DNA of 64,000 nucleotides from an uncultured Caulobacter sp. Lineage in GTDB: Bacteria > Pseudomonadota > Alphaproteobacteria > Caulobacterales > Caulobacteraceae. The stretch lies in NCBI GenBank assembly GCA_937925635.1, contig CALALX010000088.1:13257-77256 (forward strand). The letters run 5' to 3'. The notes under the pieces were generated by a model. The model had not been told where the DNA came from, did not search any database, and saw only the letters and a program-made list of their open reading frames with translations. The translations under genes and the position numbers were made by a program. Positions 45,534-55,546 of the stretch are shown here, piece after piece; within the stretch, counting starts at the first letter, position 1; each line of letters begins with the position of its first letter.

Positions 45534-46136
45534 ATGGCCGGTGACAGCTTCTACAATGAGGGCTCGCGCGCCCTGCAGGACGAATTCGAGAGCCGGCGCA
45601 TCGCCGACCGCTTGCTCGACATCGGGCGCACCGCCTTCACCGACGACGACAAGGCCTTCATCGAAGGCTCGGTCTATTTCTTCCTCGCCACCGCCGACGC
45701 CGAGGGGCGGCCGGACTGCTCGTTCAAGGGCGGCCCGCCGGGCTTCGTGCGCGTGACCGGCCCCTCGGAGCTGGCGTTCCCGGACTACGACGGCAACGGG
45801 ATGTTCAAGAGCCTCGGCAACGTCTCGGTCAACGCCAACGTGGGCCTGCTGTTCATCGCCCTGCACGGCGCGCCCAAACGCCTGCGCGTGAACGGGACGG
45901 CCCGCATCGACCGCGCCGATCCGCTCATGGGCGAGACCGTCGGGGCGCAGATGATCGTGCGGGTCGAGGCGCGGAACATCTTCCCCAACTGCCCCCGCTA
46001 CATCCCGACGCTCGGGCTGCAGGAGATGTCGCCCTACACGCCGGCGCCCGGCGTCGATCCGGTCGAGCCGGCCTGGAAGGGCTTCGACATCTTCAAGGAC
46101 GACGTCCACCCGAGGCAGCCGACCTTCAAGGGTTAG
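45534..46136 (+). CDS. Pyridoxamine 5'-phosphate oxidase-like flavoprotein
   Basis: The product is a 200-residue split-barrel protein. FIEGSVYFFLATADAEGRPDCSFKGGPPGFVRV and LAFPDYDGNGMFKSLGNVSVNANVGLLFIAL are the FMN-binding PNPOx-like core; ARNIFPNCPRYIP is also typical. Members reduce or bind flavin-type substrates; true PNPOx function is unlikely because of the divergence. AAGGAG precedes the ATG at 45534. Confidence 0.87.
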   Translation: MAGDSFYNEGSRALQDEFESRRIADRLLDIGRTAFTDDDKAFIEGSVYFFLATADAEGRPDCSFKGGPPGFVRVTGPSELAFPDYDGNGMFKSLGNVSVNANVGLLFIALHGAPKRLRVNGTARIDRADPLMGETVGAQMIVRVEARNIFPNCPRYIPTLGLQEMSPYTPAPGVDPVEPAWKGFDIFKDDVHPRQPTFKG

Positions 46137-46214
46137 GCGGAACCGGGCGCGGTGGGCCGGAACCGATGTCGCAGGGGGTTGTTCCCACTCCCCGACTCTC
46201 CCACGTTGGCATTC

Positions 46215-48739
<2,525 letters not shown>

Positions 48740-48743
<4 letters not shown>

Positions 48744-49054
48744 CGGACGCCGGCTCCTGCCGCGCCGACGTCTGGCTCTGGCGGGCCCGCTTCTTCAAGA
48801 CCCGCTCGCTGGCCGCCCGCTATGTCGAGGAAGGCCGCATGCGCCTGACGCGAGCCGGGGCCGAAAGCCGCCTCGACAAGGCCTCGCGCGGCCTGAAGCT
48901 CGGTGACCAGCTGGTCTTCGCCCTCGGCGGCCGGGTGGTCGCGCTGCGCATCGAGGCGTTCGGGGACCGGCGCGGCCCGGCGACAGAGGCCCGGACGCTC
49001 TATGCGCCGCTCGACGACGCCGAAAGCGCAAGGACACCCGTGAGGCCGGTATAA
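48740..49054 (+). CDS. S4-domain RNA-binding protein (Hsp15-like)
   Basis: The product is 104 residues. The S4 domain is RADVWLWRARFFKTRSLAARYVEEGRMRLTRAGAESRLDKASRGLKLGDQLVFALGGRVVALRI. The family includes Hsp15, which rescues stalled 50S subunits carrying peptidyl-tRNA. It is coupled to the SUV3-like helicase gene by a four-base overlap. The specific RNA target is unknown. Confidence 0.9.
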
Positions 49055-49153
49055 GATTTCCTGTGCTCGCCGCGAGGCCTCGCCACATTGACAAGTCGTC
49101 CCGCGCCTTCGAAAAGGCGCGCGCCGCAATCGACTGGACAGCGCCGTACCCCG

Positions 49154-49495
49154 ATGACCTACATCGTCACCGACCCCTGCATTAAGTGCAAGTTCATGGA
49201 CTGCGTGGAGGTCTGCCCGGTCGACTGCTTCTACGAGGGCGAGAACTTCCTCGTCATCAACCCGGACGAATGCATCGACTGCGGCGTCTGTGAGCCGGAG
49301 TGCCCGGTCGACGCGATCAAGCCGGACACCGAGGACGATCCCGACGGCAAGTGGCTGCGGATCAACTCCGAGTACGCCGCGGTCTGGCCGAACATCACCC
49401 TCAAGGGCGAACCGCCGGCCGACAAGGAGCAGTACGAGCGCGAGACCGGCAAGTTCGAGAAGTACTTCAGCGAGAAGCCCGGCAAGGGCAGCTGA
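49154..49495 (+). CDS. fdxA: 7Fe ferredoxin FdxA
   Basis: The product is 113 residues. Cys9, Cys17 and Cys50 are placed to bind a [3Fe-4S] cluster, and Cys21, Cys40, Cys43 and Cys46 a [4Fe-4S] cluster (CIKCKFMDCVEVCPVDC; CIDCGVCEPECPVDA). The C-terminal extension (WLRINSEYAAVWPNITLKGEPP) is typical of the Azotobacter-type ferredoxin. It carries electrons in the cytoplasm. ATG at 49154 gives MTYIVTDPCIKC. Confidence 0.97.
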   Translation: MTYIVTDPCIKCKFMDCVEVCPVDCFYEGENFLVINPDECIDCGVCEPECPVDAIKPDTEDDPDGKWLRINSEYAAVWPNITLKGEPPADKEQYERETGKFEKYFSEKPGKGS

Positions 49496-49912
49496 ACCAG
49501 AGCGCGTCAGGCGGAAGTCTGAGCGGTTCCGCCGCCCGGACGCGCCCCATGCAAAGGTCCGGAGCATGCGGATCCGGGTCTATCGACCCGGGCACGCTCC
49601 GGCGCCTCGGTGGAATCCCCAGCAATCCGCTCGGATTCCGCAACCCTTTCTTTGTGTTCATTTTTGTGATAGGGTTCAAACTGACGTGACGGGTCCGCCG
49701 TCGCGCCTTGGTTCAAGAACAGCCGTAACCGAACGGCGCGCCTATACAAGGGCGAGGGTGTCCTAGAGGCCTAATCCATTTGAGACCAAATCCTCCGGGG
49801 CGATGCCGCGGTCGGGATTCTTTTCGTCTCGGATCAGGCGTCTGACACAGCCGGTATCGAAGCTGCGGCCCGCGGGACCCCCGCGGACAGGGTGCTAGAG
49901 AAGGACGATCTG
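49496..49912. other. 417-base gap between fdxA and cdnL with several hairpins
   Basis: No gene is seen. A nested hairpin has outer arms CCGGAGC (49559-49565) and GCTCCGG (49596-49602), and inner arms CCGGGTC (49574-49580) and GACCCGG (49585-49591). Further stems are GCGGAA/TTCCGC near 49511-49530, GGAATCC/GGATTCC near 49612-49640, and ATTTG/CAAAT at 49778-49791. A TATACA (49743-49748) could be a -10 box. The first stems may end the fdxA message; the rest is probably the cdnL promoter and leader. Confidence 0.5.
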
Positions 49913-50416
49913 ATGAGCAAGAACAGTCTGGCGTTTTCGGTCGATGACCACGTGGTTTACCCGGCGCACGGCGTCGGCATGATCCGCGCGATCGAGACCC
50001 AGGAAGTCGCCGGCATGTCGCTCGAGGTCTATGTCATCACCTTCGACCACGAGAAGATGACGCTGCGCGTTCCGACCAAGAAGGCCGTCACCTCGGGCCT
50101 GCGCCCGCTGGCCGAAGGCACGATCGTCACCAAGGCCCTGACCACCCTGAAGGGCCGCGCCCGCGTGAAGCGCACCATGTGGTCGCGCCGCGCCCAGGAG
50201 TACGAAGCCAAGATCAACTCCGGCGACCTGATCTCGATCGCCGAAGTGGTCCGCGACCTGCACCGCGCCGAGAACCAGCCGGAACAGTCCTACTCGGAGC
50301 GCCAGCTGTACGAGTCGGCCCTGGACCGCATGGCCCGCGAAGTCGCCGCGATCGAGAAGATCGACCGCGACGCCGCTGTCGGCATCCTGACCAAGTCGCT
50401 GCAGAAGGCCGCGTAA
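49913..50416 (+). CDS. cdnL: CarD family transcription regulator CdnL
   Basis: The product is 167 residues. The N-terminal Tudor-like RNA-polymerase interaction domain is SLAFSVDDHVVYPAHGVGMIRAIETQEVAGMSLEVYVITFDHEKMTLRVPTKKA; the C-terminal helical DNA-binding domain is WSRRAQEYEAKINSGDLISIAEVVRDLHRAENQPEQSYSERQLYESALDRMAREVA. CdnL binds the RNA polymerase beta subunit and stabilises open complexes, notably at rRNA and metabolic promoters in Caulobacter. ATG at 49913 is the family start. A large inverted repeat and a terminator follow. Confidence 0.95.
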   Translation: MSKNSLAFSVDDHVVYPAHGVGMIRAIETQEVAGMSLEVYVITFDHEKMTLRVPTKKAVTSGLRPLAEGTIVTKALTTLKGRARVKRTMWSRRAQEYEAKINSGDLISIAEVVRDLHRAENQPEQSYSERQLYESALDRMAREVAAIEKIDRDAAVGILTKSLQKAA

Positions 50417-50425
50417 GCCTTTTGA

Positions 50426-50494
50426 GGACATGCACTTCGGCGCGTGTCCCCCGCCGTTTCGAAGCTGAAGGGACACGCACTGAAGTGCATGTCC
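50426..50494. repeat. 25-bp inverted repeat after cdnL
   Basis: Arm 50426-50450 pairs with 50470-50494 at 23 of 25 positions around a 19-base loop. The right arm also contains the internal palindrome GCACTGAAGTGC. It begins ten bases after the cdnL stop and precedes a true terminator. Confidence 0.75.
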
Positions 50495-50498
50495 CTGG

Positions 50499-50529
50499 AA
50501 AACCCCCGGTCGCGAGGCCGGGGGTTTTT
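50499..50529 (+). terminator. Rho-independent terminator of cdnL
   Basis: AAAACCCCCGG and CCGGGGGTTTT pair around TCGCGAGG-type loop bases and run into TTTTTC. Confidence 0.85.
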
Positions 50530-50549
50530 CCTTTGAACTCCCATACCCC

Positions 50550-50670
50550 TCATCCTCGCGCTGGTCGCGAGGACCCATGAACACGGCGAAGGGCAAGAAG
50601 GGCGCGGATCACTCCGCGCCCTTTTCGTTGACTCATCAGGCATGGGTCCTCGGAACAAGTCCGAGGATGA
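50550..50670. repeat. Nested inverted repeat enclosing a terminator, between cdnL and the MpaB gene
   Basis: A left block (50550-50580, TCATCCTCG...CGAGGACCCATG) is matched in reverse complement by a right block (50641-50670, CATGGGTCCTCG...CGAGGATGA). Inside is a perfect terminator-like stem: AAGGGCGCGGA (50598-50608), TCAC, TCCGCGCCCTT (50613-50623), then TT. It may serve both converging transcripts. Confidence 0.7.
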
Positions 50671-50682
50671 CGGAAGAGAAAG

Positions 50683-51600
50683 CTATGCCGCTTCCGCCGC
50701 CGTCTCCAGTCCCGCCTCGCGCAGCAGCCTCGCCTGCTCGGCCGACTTGCGCCACAGAAAGTCGGCGGGGAGGCCTAGGCGCGTGCTAGCCTGGGCCGGC
50801 GGAGAGTCGGGCTGGAAGGTGCGCTCGGCCATGCGCCCGGCGAACTTCAGCGCCATGCGGTCGAACACCGTCAGGTCGTATTCCTTGCCCAGCTGGAGCT
50901 TGTCGCGGACCAGCGGCGGCAGCAGCGAGACCGAGGCCCGGGCCAGCGCGCGGTGCAGGAACTTCGGCACTGTCGGCGCCGCCGTGCCCGATTTGATGAT
51001 GCCCAGGAACTCGTCGACGATCGGGTGCGGCTCGAAGCGCGGGGCCAGCTTCTCCATCATGGCCATGAAGTCGGCGGTCGACTTGGGCGAATGCTGCACG
51101 CCGTACAGCGCCGGGATCGCCGAGGCCTCGCTGTAGAAGCGAGTCTTCTCCGCCTCGGTCAGCGGGCTGACGAAGCGGTCGTAGGCGTTCAGAAAGCCAT
51201 AGCCGGCGGTGGCCGCCACCCAGTCGAGCAGTTCAGGATCCAGCGCCTTGTAGGCCTCGCCGTTCGGGGTCGTGCCGTTGACGCGGGCGTGCATGTTGGT
51301 GACGCCCTGGATCACCCGCTTCGCCGCGCTCTGCGGGCCGTAGACGCCGACCATGGCGGCGATGCCGGTGCGTTTGCTGCGCCCGATCGGGTCGGCCTTG
51401 TAGGTCGAGTGGTCCCAGACGCCGGAGCGGATGCGGGCATCAGCGAACTCCAGCAGCACCGCGGCAACGCCGCCGATCCCGAGCGCGATCGGGTTCTTGT
51501 AGATGCGCCAGGCCATCGATGACGGATGCAGAAAGGCCGGTTCGCCCTTCGGACTGGCGTAGTCGATCTTCCAGCCCAGGTAGGAGGTCGGTTCGGTCAT
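50683..51600 (-). CDS. MpaB/rubber-oxygenase-like (DUF2236) protein
   Basis: The product is 305 residues and mostly helical. SSMAWRIYKNPIALGIGGVAAVLLEFADARIRSGVWDHSTY is the DUF2236 opening. RVIQGVTNMHARVNGTTPNGEAYKALDPELLDWVAATAGYGFLNAYDRFVSPL has the His residues conserved in this heme-binding oxygenase family, which includes latex-cleaving Lcp and MpaB. The substrate here is unknown. It is divergent from a TetR regulator with palindromic operators between. Confidence 0.88.
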   Translation of the reverse strand: MTEPTSYLGWKIDYASPKGEPAFLHPSSMAWRIYKNPIALGIGGVAAVLLEFADARIRSGVWDHSTYKADPIGRSKRTGIAAMVGVYGPQSAAKRVIQGVTNMHARVNGTTPNGEAYKALDPELLDWVAATAGYGFLNAYDRFVSPLTEAEKTRFYSEASAIPALYGVQHSPKSTADFMAMMEKLAPRFEPHPIVDEFLGIIKSGTAAPTVPKFLHRALARASVSLLPPLVRDKLQLGKEYDLTVFDRMALKFAGRMAERTFQPDSPPAQASTRLGLPADFLWRKSAEQARLLREAGLETAAEAA

Positions 51601-51620
51601 CAGAGCCCCGCGCAGAAAAT

Positions 51621-51659
51621 GTATCGCTTGATACGCTTTTGAATTCGTATCGCGCGATA
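51621..51659. promoter_or_regulatory. Two TetR operators in the MpaB/TetR divergent gap
   Basis: GTATCGCTTGATAC (51621-51634) is a palindrome with a GCTT centre; TATCGCGCGATA (51648-51659) is a perfect 12-base palindrome. Both share TATCGC and GATA half-sites, and their centres are 26 bases apart. This gap is only 65 bases long, so binding would cover both promoters. Confidence 0.65.
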
Positions 51660-51665
51660 TAGGTT

Positions 51666-52385
51666 ATGGCAAGTCACAGGAGTCGCCGCTTGCCGACCGC
51701 CGCCCCCGCAGAGATCGCGCCCCTCGCCAAAGGCATGGGAGCCCGCGGCTACCGCAAGGGCGACGAGGCGCGGGCTCGTATCCTGGAGGCGGCGCTGGCG
51801 GCGTTCGGCGCCGAGGGTTTCAAGGGCGCGACCACCCGCCAGATCGCCGAAGAGGCCGGCGTGAACCTGCCGGCGCTGAAGTACTACTTCGGCGGCAAGG
51901 AGGGACTCTACCGCGCCTGCGCCCAAGAAATCGTCGACCGCTATAGCCGACGGCTGCTGACCCCCATCGCCGGCGCCTGGACGGCCCTGCCGCCGGAACC
52001 GTCGCCGGACGCGGCTCGGGCAGCGCTGAAGGCGGTGCTGGGAGCCCTGGCCGAACTCCTTGTGGGCACCCGCGAGGCGGAGCGGTGGACCGGCTTCGTG
52101 CTGCGCGAAATGACCGAGCCCGGACCGGCCTTCGACATCCTGTACAGCCAGGTCTGGGCGCCCGGCGTCGAGCTGGTCGCCCAGCTCATCGGCCGCATCC
52201 TGCCGGGCCTGTCGACGGAGGCCGCGCGGATCGAGGCCTTCCTGCTGGTGTCGAGCCTGACGTCCTTCAGCATCGTGCGGCCGGTGGCGCTGAAGTACCT
52301 CGACTGGCCCGATGCGACCGGCGAGCGGTTGGCCGCGGTACGGATGATCGTCGACGGTCAGGTCGACCGGCTGGGCCGCGGATGA
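51666..52385 (+). CDS. TetR family regulator with CerR-type C-terminal domain
   Basis: The product is 239 residues. The N-terminal HTH is ARARILEAALAAFGAEGFKGATTRQIAEEAGVNLPALKYYFGGKEGLYRAC; the ligand domain (PIAGAWTAL..., WTGFVLREMTEPGPAFDILYSQV) resembles the CerR/DUF1956 type. It most likely represses the divergent MpaB-like gene and itself through the palindromes at 51621-51659. It overlaps the methyltransferase gene (ATGA). Confidence 0.9.
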   Translation: MASHRSRRLPTAAPAEIAPLAKGMGARGYRKGDEARARILEAALAAFGAEGFKGATTRQIAEEAGVNLPALKYYFGGKEGLYRACAQEIVDRYSRRLLTPIAGAWTALPPEPSPDAARAALKAVLGALAELLVGTREAERWTGFVLREMTEPGPAFDILYSQVWAPGVELVAQLIGRILPGLSTEAARIEAFLLVSSLTSFSIVRPVALKYLDWPDATGERLAAVRMIVDGQVDRLGRG

Positions 52386-52999
52386 CCGCCCTCCCCCGAT
52401 CGCCGTCCTCGGCCCGCAACCGCGAGCCCCTGCTGGCGGCGCTGCGTCGCTGGCTCCCGGAGCGGGGTCTGGTGCTGGAAATCGCCAGTGGCCTGGGCGA
52501 GCACGCCGCCTGGTTCGCCGAGGCGCTGCCTGGCCTCACCTGGCAGCCGAGCGACCCGAACCCGGAGGCGCTGTCGGTCATCGCGGCGCGACAGGCGGCG
52601 GCGGGCCTGGCCAACCTGCGGCCGCCCGTGACGCTCGACGCCAGCGCGCCGGCGACCTGGCCGGTCGACCACGCCGACGCCGTCGTCTGCATAAACATGG
52701 TCCACATCTCACCCTGGGCCGCGACCCAGGGTCTGCTGGCCGGCGCCGCGCGGGTGCTCGAAGACGACGGGGTGCTCTGCCTCTACGGCCCGTACCTCGA
52801 GGACGACGTCGAAACCGCGCCCAGCAACGTCGCCTTTGACGCCGACCTGCGGCGCCGAAACCCCGCCTGGGGCATTCGGGACCTGGCGGCGGTGAAGGCC
52901 GAGGCGGCCCGCCACGGCCTGGTGTTCGAGGCTCGGATCGCCATGCCCGCCAACAATCTCTGCCTGCTCTTCAGGAAGCCGGCGCCGGCCGTGGACTGA
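52382..52999 (+). CDS. DUF938 SAM-dependent methyltransferase-like protein
   Basis: The product is 205 residues. The SAM-binding motif region is LVLEIASGLGEHAAWFAEALPGLTWQPSDPNPEAL, followed by ADAVVCINMVHISPWAATQGLLAGAARVLEDDGVLCLYGPY and a DUF938-type tail (NVAFDADLRRRNPAWGIRDLAAVKAEAARHGL). Substrate is unknown. Its ATG overlaps the TetR stop, so it is co-transcribed with it. Confidence 0.87.
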   Translation: MTALPRSPSSARNREPLLAALRRWLPERGLVLEIASGLGEHAAWFAEALPGLTWQPSDPNPEALSVIAARQAAAGLANLRPPVTLDASAPATWPVDHADAVVCINMVHISPWAATQGLLAGAARVLEDDGVLCLYGPYLEDDVETAPSNVAFDADLRRRNPAWGIRDLAAVKAEAARHGLVFEARIAMPANNLCLLFRKPAPAVD

Positions 53000-53053
53000 C
53001 GCGGCGGCGCCCGCCTAACTTCTCCGCTCCCGATCGATCGACTGAGTCGCAGC

Positions 53054-53503
53054 ATGAAACCGCCCGCCTGGCGCCAGGACCCCGCCGTCTATCCGCACAG
53101 CTTCCTGATCCAGACGCGCTACCGCGACGAGGACGGCCTGCACCACATCAACAACATCGCCGTCGCCGCCTACTACGACGAGACGCGGGCCCGGTTCTCG
53201 CGCGCGGTCTTCACCCAGGCTGGGCTGATGGACCGGGTGCGGATCGTCACCGCCGACAGCCGGGTGACCTATCTGGGCGAGGTCTTCCATCCCGACGAGG
53301 TCGAAGTGCGCTCCGGCATCCTGCGGATCGGCACGGCCTCTTACGAGATCGGCCAGGCCATGTTCCAGAAAGGCCGCTGCGTCGGGATCTGCACAACCAC
53401 CTTCGTCCAGGCCTCGGCGGAGGGCTCAAGCCCGTTGGCCCCCGCCCTGCGCGCGGCGCTCGAGGCGATGATGATCACGGCGCCGGAACCGGCGGCCGGA
53501 TGA
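53054..53503 (+). CDS. Acyl-CoA thioesterase (4HBT hotdog fold)
   Basis: The product is 149 residues. FLIQTRYRDEDGLHHINNIAVAAYYDETRARFSRAVF is the 4-hydroxybenzoyl-CoA thioesterase-like core; the usual catalytic Asp position in this motif is occupied by the DEDGLHHINN segment. It likely hydrolyses a small or aromatic acyl-CoA. Its 3' end overlaps the converging DUF2239 gene by 29 bases. Confidence 0.85.
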   Translation: MKPPAWRQDPAVYPHSFLIQTRYRDEDGLHHINNIAVAAYYDETRARFSRAVFTQAGLMDRVRIVTADSRVTYLGEVFHPDEVEVRSGILRIGTASYEIGQAMFQKGRCVGICTTTFVQASAEGSSPLAPALRAALEAMMITAPEPAAG

Positions 53504-53999
53504 CCTGCGCCCAGCCGTCGGCGGCCAGCCGCCGGGCGTAGCGACTGACATCGGCGGGCCAGCCCTCGCTGGCCTCGTCGAAGCGGTCGGCGTCGCCCGC
53601 GTAGAGCGCGCGGCAGGCCTCCTCGAAGCCGGCGCGATCACCGGCCATCATCGACAGGAAGCGATAGGCCGCGTCCCGCGCCTGACGATCGCGACCGACG
53701 CCCTCGCGCCGCGCCGCATCGATCAGCCGCCGCACCGCGGCCGAAGGTCCGCCCGACTGGGCCTGAAGCCAGTCGAGATGGCGCGGCAGCAGCGACAGTC
53801 GCAGGTCCGACGGCCCCTCCGGCGCGGCCGCGCGCGCGGTCTCCTCCGGCCGTCCGAGCTTGATCAACTCGCCCGTGGCGTCGTCGAACACCTGCGCCTG
53901 CCGCCAGGCCGGCTCGCCGGCGACCGCACCGAGGACGGCGGTCAACGTGCCCGAGGCGATGCGTCGGTCGCGGAGAAATGCGGTGTAGGTCGCGGACAT
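53475..53999 (-). CDS. DUF2239 protein
   Basis: The product is 174 residues. YTAFLRDRRIASGTLTAVLGAVAGE, QVFDDATGELIKL and LLPRHLDWLQAQSGGPSAAVRRLIDAARRE are the family signatures. Function is not known. CAGGAGC precedes the ATG. Two copies of a TTACCCGGGTAA-type palindrome lie 28-68 bases upstream. The 29-base convergent overlap with the thioesterase gene is unusual for this window. Confidence 0.85.
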   Translation of the reverse strand: MSATYTAFLRDRRIASGTLTAVLGAVAGEPAWRQAQVFDDATGELIKLGRPEETARAAAPEGPSDLRLSLLPRHLDWLQAQSGGPSAAVRRLIDAARREGVGRDRQARDAAYRFLSMMAGDRAGFEEACRALYAGDADRFDEASEGWPADVSRYARRLAADGWAQVIRPPVPAP

Positions 54000-54026
54000 G
54001 GCGCTGCTCCTGGGTGAAGCGCACGT

Positions 54027-54067
54027 TTTACCCGGGTAAATTACGAAGTCAATATTACCCGGGTTTT
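54027..54067. promoter_or_regulatory. Paired TTACCCGGGTAA operators upstream of DUF2239
   Basis: TTTACCCGGGTAAA (54027-54040) is a perfect 14-base palindrome; ATTACCCGGGTTTT (54054-54067) is a near copy, centre-to-centre 27 bases away. The AT-rich flanks stand out against the GC-rich surroundings. This is a two-site operator for an unknown, probably dimeric repressor. Confidence 0.7.
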
Positions 54068-54082
54068 ATTCGCCGATCGCGT

Positions 54083-54571
54083 TCAGCACCAGCTCGCCCG
54101 GCGCCCCATCCAGCGCTGGGCCAGCCGGTCGCGGATCAATTGCTCGCCGACATCGACGCCGCCGGCGCGGACCGTGGCCAGGGTGCGCCCATAGCGATCG
54201 AGGCCCTGACGCGCGAGGCGGACCTCGCCGTCCGACAGCAGCTCGCCCAGCCGCGCCTTGGCCTCCAGCGCCAGCCGCGCCTCGCTGTCGCAGCGCGCCC
54301 GCCCGGGCATCTCGGGAGTGTCAATATTGGCGATGCGGATGCGCTCGTCGCGAACGCGGAAGGTGTCGCCGTCGGTGACGCGAATCTCGGCCCAGGTCAC
54401 GGCGGTTGCGGCGGCCGGCGCGCCGGACGACACGCTCGCCGCCGCCATGTTGGCGAGGTTGCCGGTGACGGCGTAGATCGCCGTGGGGGCGACGAACACC
54501 AGCGCGCACAACAGGGCCAGGCGAGGGCCGAAGCGCCGCGGACGGCGGTAGCGAAGAGCGCGGGCGGACAT
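54083..54571 (-). CDS. Thermonuclease (SNase-like) family protein, membrane-anchored
   Basis: The product is 162 residues. A hydrophobic segment (~15-36, PRLALLCALVFVAPTAIYAV) anchors or exports it. VTDGDTFRVRDERIRIANIDTPEMPGRARCDSEARLALEAKARLGELL has the SNase Asp/Arg/Glu layout (DGDT, RI.NIDTPE), and RYGRTLATVRAGGVDVGEQLI is the second half. It is likely a secreted or surface nuclease. It may end the SDR-PaaI-SRPBCC run. Confidence 0.87.
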   Translation of the reverse strand: MSARALRYRRPRRFGPRLALLCALVFVAPTAIYAVTGNLANMAAASVSSGAPAAATAVTWAEIRVTDGDTFRVRDERIRIANIDTPEMPGRARCDSEARLALEAKARLGELLSDGEVRLARQGLDRYGRTLATVRAGGVDVGEQLIRDRLAQRWMGRRASWC

Positions 54572-54595
54572 GCCCGCAGGCTGCGACCTGTGCGG

Positions 54596-55042
54596 TTAGG
54601 GAACCGTCAACACCCGCTCCGCGATCGCCCGATTCACCGCTTCGTAGTAGGGGACGAAGTCACGCTGCAACTGTTGCTCCGAGAAGCCCCGAGCAATGAG
54701 CCCCTGCATGTCCTCGCCGTGCAGCAACCGCGTGCCCTCGCCCTCAGGCGTCAGTGTGAAGTGGTGACGTCCCTTGAACAGCAGAGGGACCCAGCCCGTC
54801 CAGGCCAGCGCCCGCCCGGGGTCGAAGGTGGTGAGCGTCACCGTCTGGCGCACCGTCGCGCCGGGCTTGCCGGCCGGATTGACGAAGGTGGTGTCCAGCT
54901 TTCCGCCCAGCCGGGGCTCGCCCTTCGCCTCGGCGCGGAGGTTGAGCGGATTCCAGGCGGCGTAGGCGGAGAAGTCCGTCAGGACGGTCCAGACCTTCGC
55001 CGGAGAGGCTGGGATCAGGGCTTCGGTTCTGATGGTCTTCAT
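54596..55042 (-). CDS. SRPBCC (START/Bet v1-like) domain protein
   Basis: The product is 148 residues. IRTEALIPASPAKVWTVLTDFSAYAAWNPLNLRAEAKGEPRLGG is the opening of a polyketide-cyclase/SRPBCC domain, with a long helix near the end (SEQQLQRDFVPYYEAVNRAIAERV). It binds a hydrophobic ligand in the cavity. It lies seven bases after the PaaI-type gene and is co-transcribed. Confidence 0.88.
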   Translation of the reverse strand: MKTIRTEALIPASPAKVWTVLTDFSAYAAWNPLNLRAEAKGEPRLGGKLDTTFVNPAGKPGATVRQTVTLTTFDPGRALAWTGWVPLLFKGRHHFTLTPEGEGTRLLHGEDMQGLIARGFSEQQLQRDFVPYYEAVNRAIAERVLTVP

Positions 55043-55049
55043 GGCGCGC

Positions 55050-55487
55050 TCACTCCGACGTCGCCGCCCGGGCCGACGCTTCCACGCGGTTCCGTTCGGC
55101 CAGCATGATGGTCGAACTGGCCTTGGCCAGCACCGTCCCGGCCGGATCGAGCAGTCGGCCCTCGAAGAAGCAGGTTCGCTTGCCCTTCCGCTCGACCCAG
55201 GCCTCGGCGATCACCCGGCCCGGCCGGGCGGGCGCGAAGAAGCTGACCTTCAGCTCCAGCGACATCGGCACGATGTCCTGGCCGGCCATGGCGATCGCCG
55301 CATGGGCCATGGCCGCGTCGATCCAGCCGGTGATGAAGCCGCCCTGCACCACCCCGCCGGAGTGGCACATATGCGGGCCGGCCTCGTACTCCAGCACCGC
55401 CCGTCCCGCCGGATCCATCTCGACGCGACGGACCAAGCCCAGGGTCCTGTTGAGGTCCTCGACCCCGGACGGCTTCTTCTCGCTCAT
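55050..55487 (-). CDS. PaaI family thioesterase
   Basis: The product is 145 residues with a hotdog fold. GPHMCHSGGVVQGGFITGWIDAAMAHAAIAMAGQDIVPMSLELKVSFFAPARPG is the PaaI motif with the central helix. It likely removes CoA from aromatic or other acyl-CoA intermediates. It is followed by the SRPBCC gene after seven bases. Confidence 0.9.
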   Translation of the reverse strand: MSEKKPSGVEDLNRTLGLVRRVEMDPAGRAVLEYEAGPHMCHSGGVVQGGFITGWIDAAMAHAAIAMAGQDIVPMSLELKVSFFAPARPGRVIAEAWVERKGKRTCFFEGRLLDPAGTVLAKASSTIMLAERNRVEASARAATSE

Positions 55488-55546
55488 GCGCTTCCCCCTC
55501 GTTTTAGGCGAGCATAGCGGACTGCCCGCGCGTCAGGGCAAGGCCG

